From assembly GCF_000282335.1 (NCBI RefSeq), contig NZ_AKJM01000046.1:19633-83632 (forward strand): a stretch of 64,000 nt of DNA. Direction: 5' to 3'. This document shows positions 59,921-64,000 of this stretch, piece by piece (the stretch's first letter is position 1; each line of letters starts with the position of its first letter). Below the pieces are notes generated by a model. That model was not told the origin of the DNA. It saw only the letters and a program-made list of their open reading frames with translations, and searched no databases. A program made the translations under genes and the position numbers. This stretch comes from Pseudomonas sp. GM48 (lineage in GTDB: Bacteria; Pseudomonadota; Gammaproteobacteria; Pseudomonadales; Pseudomonadaceae).

Positions 59921-60041
59921 TCTGTGGCGAGGGAGCTTGCTCCCGCTGGGTCGCGGAGCGGCCCCAAAACCAGCCACCCTGATTTTCATGGGTATTTGGG
60001 CCTGCTTCGCAAGCCAGCGGGAGCAAGCTCCCTCGCCACAG
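59921..60041. repeat. Type 2 structured repeat element
   Basis: Outer arms as at 29564 and 38555 (TGTGGCGAGGGAGCTTGCTC and its inverse). Inner hairpins differ in sequence but keep the pairing: GGGTCGC-GGA-GCGGCCC-like and GGGCCTG-CTTCG-CAAGCC (approximate arms). It lies between xseB and the Fic gene; its right end is 3 nt before the Fic gene stop codon. Confidence 0.85.
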
Positions 60042-60044
60042 GAA

Positions 60045-61190
60045 TCAGGAGTCCTTCACATCGGGATATTTGATCTGGTAGCGAGTGCTGCGCCCGCCAC
60101 CGGGCAGGCGTTGCAGGCAGCCCTTATCCAGCAGATCGGCCAAATGACGGGTTGCGGTCGCTTTGGATACTTTGGCGACGGCCTGGTATTGAGCCGCACT
60201 GATGCCGTGCTCGAAGCCTCTTTCGCCGCCATCGAGCAAGCGATTCAGTACCTTGGTTTGTTCGGTCGACAGCCCGGATGTCTGGTGCGCCTGCCAGAAT
60301 CGCGCCTTGCCCAGCACACTGTCGATCCGTGTCATGGCTTGTTGCAGGCTGCGCAGAAGGGTTTGCAGGAACCACTCCAGCCACTCAGTGACATCGGTCG
60401 TAGCCTTTTGACTCGTTTCCAATACCCGGTAGTAACCGGTGCGATCTTCAAGAATGCTTGCCGACATTGCGTAAAAACGAATCGCCTGAGCCTCGCCCTG
60501 CGCCAATGCCAGGTCGGTGATGGTGCGCGTGAGGCGACCATTGCCGTCGTCAAAAGGGTGGAGCGTGACAAACCAGAAGTGTGCGATGCCAGCACGCAGC
60601 AATGGGTCGAGCCCGGCCTGACTTCGGCCGCTCTCAAACCAGTCGAGGAAAATTTCGAGTTGACGTTCAAGGCCAGGTCGAGGCGGCGCTTCGAAGTGCA
60701 CGGTTGGCTTATCGAGACGACCGGAGACGACCTGCATCGGTTCATCGCCTCGCAATGCACCGACACGAATCGCCCGGGCGGCCAGGTCGCCGTCCTGTTC
60801 CGGAAACAACCATTCATGCCAGTCCAGCAAACGATCCAGCGTCAGCGGTTCAGCGAAATGCCGTGTAGCATCGAGCATCAATTGCGCAAGACCTTCACTG
60901 CGTTGGCTAACCCTGTCGCCATCAACCAGATCCAGACCCAAGCGTCGAGCCAGCGACGAACGAACGGAGCCAACGTTCAGTTGTTCACCTTCAATGGCCG
61001 ATGAGGTGACGATGTTTTGCAACAACGCATCCAGCTCACTTTGCGCGCTCAGCGAACTGCCCACGGAACTGGCCATGCCCATTAACCGACCTTGCGCTTG
61101 AACGCACTCGCGTAACAAGGGCGCCAAGCGTTCGGCATTCCAGGTGAAATTCGGCCAATCGGGCTGTTGCCATATCCATTGAGGGGTCAT
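60045..61190 (-). CDS. Fic-domain protein with C-terminal winged helix-turn-helix
   Basis: A 381-residue protein. An N-terminal Fic_N-type domain carries the inhibitory motif SSAIEG (S63, E67, G68; the [S/T]xxxE[G/N] pattern). The catalytic Fic motif HPFDDGNGRLTR is at 211-222, complete for AMP transfer from ATP. Residues about 300-372 form a winged helix-turn-helix (SAAQYQAVAKVSKATATRHL with RLPGGGRSTRYQI as wing). The ATG at 61190 has only a weak ribosome site. Target unknown. Upstream of it lies an ordered operator array which it may bind. Confidence 0.87.
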   Translation of the reverse strand: MTPQWIWQQPDWPNFTWNAERLAPLLRECVQAQGRLMGMASSVGSSLSAQSELDALLQNIVTSSAIEGEQLNVGSVRSSLARRLGLDLVDGDRVSQRSEGLAQLMLDATRHFAEPLTLDRLLDWHEWLFPEQDGDLAARAIRVGALRGDEPMQVVSGRLDKPTVHFEAPPRPGLERQLEIFLDWFESGRSQAGLDPLLRAGIAHFWFVTLHPFDDGNGRLTRTITDLALAQGEAQAIRFYAMSASILEDRTGYYRVLETSQKATTDVTEWLEWFLQTLLRSLQQAMTRIDSVLGKARFWQAHQTSGLSTEQTKVLNRLLDGGERGFEHGISAAQYQAVAKVSKATATRHLADLLDKGCLQRLPGGGRSTRYQIKYPDVKDS

Positions 61191-61213
61191 GAACTTGATG
61201 CTCTAGAGAAGGG

Positions 61214-61276
61214 TGAGCCGATTAGAAAGGCTATTCGGCTCACATGATGAGCCGAATATGACGAATATTCGGCTCA
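61214..61276. promoter_or_regulatory. Operator-like array of four alternating half-sites
   Basis: Half-sites A TGAGCCGATTAG (61214-61225, +), B CTATTCGGCTCA (61231-61242, inverted), C TGAGCCGAATAT (61248-61259, +), D ATATTCGGCTCA (61265-61276, inverted). Each is 12 bp and each spacer is exactly 5 bp, so the period is 17 bp with strict alternation of direction. C and D are a perfect 12-bp inverted pair; B and C match in 11 of 12, A and B in 11 of 12. The array covers 24-86 nt before the Fic start codon. Confidence 0.75.
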
Positions 61277-61285
61277 CCGTCCACC

Positions 61286-61417
61286 GTGAGTCGTGAATCC
61301 ATCCGCACTTTGCGACACATCCGATTGTTAAAAAACAACCAACTGGCTAACCTTCGCGCCATCTACGACCCAACGGTCACGGGTCTTTCAGACGAAACGC
61401 AGTATCCACATCTGTAA
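61286..61417 (+). CDS. Possible 43-residue small ORF next to the operator array
   Basis: A GTG at 61286 opens a frame ending in TAA at 61415-61417, encoding SRESIRTLRHIRLLKNNQLA and then NLRAIYDPTVTGLSDETQYP. It is unlike the neighbours in codon use (TTA, CGA, AAA, AAC) and has no ribosome site. It could be a real small gene, a remnant of a larger gene, or chance. It lies divergent to the Fic gene, just beyond the array. Confidence 0.2.
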   Translation: MSRESIRTLRHIRLLKNNQLANLRAIYDPTVTGLSDETQYPHL

Positions 61418-61447
61418 CGCGCCGAGGATCAGGCGCAAGGTTTCGTC
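61391..61447. repeat. Nested inverted repeat before the yfaP-like gene
   Basis: Outer arms GACGAAAC (61391-61398) and GTTTCGTC (61440-61447) enclose an inner hairpin GCGCC (61419-61423) / GGCGC (61432-61436). It lies 22 nt upstream of the next start codon and could fold in the mRNA leader or end transcription from upstream. Confidence 0.4.
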
Positions 61448-61468
61448 ATGCATGCCAGGAGGCGTCAC

Positions 61469-62260
61469 ATGCGCTCATTTTTTTTGCTGCTGGTCGGGAT
61501 GGCTATCGCGCCCGTGATTCTGGCCGCGCCGGGTGCCGAGTTGTCGGAACCGGTGGGCGGCTGGCGTTACAACGGCTTGCTGGACCGCAGTGAAACCCCG
61601 CAAGTCGCTTATCCCACGCCGCCGATTGACCGAGGCGTACAGCGCAATCGCACGATGATCGAAGGCCAGCTCAAGGCCCTCGGCACTCAACGCGGACCGC
61701 ACACCTTGGCGGTCAACGGCAATCCGCTGAATCTCTACACCGACGAACAAGGGCGCTTCGCCCGGCCGTATGCGTTTGGTGCCGGTTCCAACAGCGTCGA
61801 AATCCGCAGCGCCGAAGGTCAGTCCCTCAAGCGTGTGCAATTCTATGAAGCCAACAACCTGCGCACACCGGCAAGGATTCGCGTGGTGCTGGGTTGGGAC
61901 GATCCGAAGGCCGAACTCGACCTGCACATCATCACGCCGGACGGCCAGCATGCCTTTTGGGCGCACTCGGCCTTGACCAACGGCGGCGGCCTCGACCCTG
62001 ACGGCGTCGATGGCCCGGGTCCGGAAATGTTCACCATGACCGCACCGCTGCACGGCACCTATCTGGTTTACGTGAACTATTGGGGCAACTTCGGCAGCGG
62101 CGGCTATAACTTCGATGAGACCAGCAACCAGAACGAGGTGATTACCTCGCAGATCAACCTGGTGCTCAACGAAAACACTGTCGATGAAAAGCGCGAAACG
62201 TTCATCGTGCCCCTGCGCGCAATCGGCGACCTGCTGCTGGTCAAGACTTTCAACTACTAA
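61469..62260 (+). CDS. YfaP-family secreted protein (DUF2135)
   Basis: A 263-residue protein with a signal peptide (MRSFFLLLVGMAIAPVILA) and a beta-rich domain with LGWDDPKAELDLHIITPDGQ, the DUF2135 hallmark with acidic residues (near residue 145-165), then GPGPEMFTMTAPLHGTYLVY. A strong AGGAGG site (61457-61462) fixes the start at 61469. It corresponds to E. coli YfaP and to the first gene of the P. aeruginosa alpha-2-macroglobulin-like mag operon. The next gene, with DUF2138, supports that assignment. Confidence 0.82.
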   Translation: MRSFFLLLVGMAIAPVILAAPGAELSEPVGGWRYNGLLDRSETPQVAYPTPPIDRGVQRNRTMIEGQLKALGTQRGPHTLAVNGNPLNLYTDEQGRFARPYAFGAGSNSVEIRSAEGQSLKRVQFYEANNLRTPARIRVVLGWDDPKAELDLHIITPDGQHAFWAHSALTNGGGLDPDGVDGPGPEMFTMTAPLHGTYLVYVNYWGNFGSGGYNFDETSNQNEVITSQINLVLNENTVDEKRETFIVPLRAIGDLLLVKTFNY

Positions 62261-62299
62261 GCATCCCCGCTCCACGGATGAACATCGGGTTTTGTGAAC

Positions 62300-64000
62300 A
62301 TGAGTGAAAACACCGTTTCCCCGGCCGCCAACGCACCCGTGGCCAAACCTTCCCGGCGTTGGCCGGCGCTGCTGGTCGGGTTGTGCCTGGTGGCGGGCGT
62401 GGCGGGTGGCCTGGGGTGGTTCATGCATAAGTCCAAGGCCCCCGTCATCGTGCTGGCCAGCGACAAGCTCGGGATGAGCCGGCCCGATGGCCTGCTGGAA
62501 ACCCGTTCCTTGAGCCAATTGCCCAAGGACCTGCTGGCAGTGCCGTTCCTCAAGGAAACCCTGACCGAAGATTTCGTCTTCTATTACGAAACCCACGCCG
62601 ATCGCCTGGGTTTGATCGGCAGCTTGCGGCGGATCATCTACGAACATGACCTGAAGTGGCAGGACACCCTGATCGAGCAACTGTTCGATCAGCCTGCCGA
62701 CGTAGCGTTGTGGCGCGGGGCGGATGGGCGGCTCAAGGATTTCCTGCTGGTGATGGATCGCGGCGGGTTGGCCAAGGTGCTGGAACCGCTGGCCAAAGTG
62801 GCGCTGGACGACTCGCAATTGAGCAAAGTCGCGGACGTGAAAGTCGGTACCGACGACGTGGCGCTCTATCAACTCAGTTACAACGCGAGCAAGGCGCTGC
62901 TGTTTGCGTCCCATGGCGACAAACTGGTGGTGCTGTCCAATCCGGCGAAACTCTACGACTCGCAAAGTGGTGCTGCACAGGAAAACGGCAGCGTTTCGAC
63001 CCAAGCCATCGCAGCCCTGCTCAATGGCGACCAACTGTTCCCCGAAGCCTTCGGCCTGCCACCGCGTGCGCCGCAGGTGAAGCAACGCCTGTCGGTGAAC
63101 GCCAGTGTGCTGGCCATGGGTTACCAGCGTTTCATTCCGAACTTTGCCGGCCTGCGCTTTGACATGGACGACACGGGCTGGCACAGCTTTCTGGCCATGG
63201 ATGAACTGGAAAATCAGCCGGACTTCGATTTCAAACCGATCTGGCAAGCCATGCCCATGGGTGCCAGCGCTTGCGTGGCGTTGCCGCTGGCTGCCGAACA
63301 ACAGAAACCGCTGCTGGTGAAACTCGGTGCCGAAGAGAAGTTGGCCCAGGCGCTAACGGAGCACATGGCCGGCGCAGCGGGCCTGTGCTGGTATGCCGAT
63401 TCGCGGTTGTACACACCCTTGCTGGTGGCCAGCCTCAACGATGACGACAGCGGCAAACTCGATGGGGATTTGGGCAGCCTGTTCGGCTCGATGGTCGGCG
63501 CCTACGAGAACAACGTCGAAGACGGTGCCTTCCCGGTGCTGGAAAAGCAGGAAGGCCAGAGCCGCCAGTGGCAACGTCAGGTCAGCTCCAGTTTCGGTCC
63601 CTATGCGGCCAAGGAAGCTGAAGACCCTGACGCCATCAGCGGCAAGGCGTTCATGAAAGTCAGCCTGGCGCGGCACGGTTCAACGCTGCTGTTTTCCCTC
63701 GACGACAAGCTGCTGGACAAGGCCCTCGGCACCCTCGACAAACGCTTTCCGCCGATGGCCGACGTGGTGCCCAAAGACCTGTTGATGCCGGTCTATTTCG
63801 GCCCGGATTCGATGGCGCAAATGCTGCAGCAGGAAACCCTCGACAGCCTGCCTCAGGACATGGAACCGGTGTTCTACAACGCTGCGCAAACCTACCTGAT
63901 CCCGAAACTTCGCAAGCTCGGCGGCTACGGCAAATACGCCCTGACCTTGCCCGAAGGCAGCGAGCCCGACGGCCACTGGCAGTGGCTGGCGCTGGGGGGG
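62300..64000 (+). CDS. DUF2138 protein, YfaA-like, open at window end
   Basis: An ATG at 62300 opens a frame that runs 567 codons to the window edge without a stop. The start MSENTVSPAANAPVAKPSRR precedes a single membrane helix (ALLVGLCLVAGVAGGLGWF); the rest is periplasmic, with segments such as LYQLSYNASKALLFASHGDK. E. coli YfaA has about 560 residues, so the protein is probably nearly complete. It is 39 nt downstream of the yfaP-like gene in the mag-type operon. The true function is not established. Confidence 0.8.
   Translation, partial: MSENTVSPAANAPVAKPSRRWPALLVGLCLVAGVAGGLGWFMHKSKAPVIVLASDKLGMSRPDGLLETRSLSQLPKDLLAVPFLKETLTEDFVFYYETHADRLGLIGSLRRIIYEHDLKWQDTLIEQLFDQPADVALWRGADGRLKDFLLVMDRGGLAKVLEPLAKVALDDSQLSKVADVKVGTDDVALYQLSYNASKALLFASHGDKLVVLSNPAKLYDSQSGAAQENGSVSTQAIAALLNGDQLFPEAFGLPPRAPQVKQRLSVNASVLAMGYQRFIPNFAGLRFDMDDTGWHSFLAMDELENQPDFDFKPIWQAMPMGASACVALPLAAEQQKPLLVKLGAEEKLAQALTEHMAGAAGLCWYADSRLYTPLLVASLNDDDSGKLDGDLGSLFGSMVGAYENNVEDGAFPVLEKQEGQSRQWQRQVSSSFGPYAAKEAEDPDAISGKAFMKVSLARHGSTLLFSLDDKLLDKALGTLDKRFPPMADVVPKDLLMPVYFGPDSMAQMLQQETLDSLPQDMEPVFYNAAQTYLIPKLRKLGGYGKYALTLPEGSEPDGHWQWLALGG

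Noticed and set aside
61475..63301. A 608-codon minus-strand frame opposite the yfaP-like and DUF2138 genes
   Set aside because: The plus-strand genes have signal peptides, ribosome sites and family matches; the minus frame does not.

Overview
The window is a chromosomal segment of a fluorescent Pseudomonas (P. fluorescens group by inference). The S10-spc-alpha ribosomal block leads into katA, a ferritin, uvrA, an MFS gene and ssb, an order I know from P. aeruginosa. The later blocks oprG / zinc-uptake genes / thioredoxin, nrdR-ribD-ribE-ribBA-ribH-nusB-thiL-pgpA-ribA, and dxs-ispA-xseB also match that genus. Non-ribosomal intergenic DNA is studded with paired palindromic repeats typical of fluorescent pseudomonads. 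No tRNA, rRNA, CRISPR array, prophage or transposase was seen.

Layout. 1-13571: translation genes from the 3' end of rpsJ to rplQ, with rpoA and secY, all on +. Two internal gaps (rpsN-rpsH and rpmJ-rpsM) each carry a hairpin whose 3' arm runs into a good sigma70-type promoter. 13810-20894: oxidative-stress, iron-storage and DNA-repair genes katA, ftnA-type ferritin, uvrA (-), a YajR-like exporter and ssb. 20999-31924: accessory metabolism and envelope genes: a cysteine hydrolase divergent from a GlxA-family regulator, a DUF3182-hydrolase pair converging on a ybhN-clsB-ybhP operon (membrane lipid functions), an MFS exporter and an MscS-type channel. 32044-39419: the helicase lhr, two SDR proteins and oprG, the last with a well-placed Anr box. 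39642-42875: a four-gene zinc-uptake operon (ZrgA-like protein, ABC ATPase, permease, DUF3299) behind a Zur-like palindrome. 43011-45643: a small protein, a thioredoxin-TPR co-chaperone, a methyltransferase and a lipoprotein. 45771-54599: nrdR and the riboflavin genes with nusB, thiL, pgpA, a solute-binding-like protein, ribA, a small membrane protein and a BtuF-like protein. 54708-59823: btuB-like receptor, dxs, ispA, xseB (all -). 60045-64000: a Fic-domain protein with a C-terminal winged helix, a striking operator array upstream of it, and the start of a yfaP/DUF2138 operon that leaves the window.

The most interesting signals are: (1) four 12-bp half-sites in strictly alternating orientation with a 17-bp period just upstream of the Fic gene; (2) fifteen palindromic repeat pairs of two types, all after 22.6 kb, one type being a 120-135-nt element with apparently covarying inner hairpins; (3) coding sequences that use repeat DNA, namely a GlxA-type regulator whose C-terminus is encoded by a repeat and a small gene whose stop codon lies in one; (4) the matching hairpin-promoter design inside the ribosomal block.
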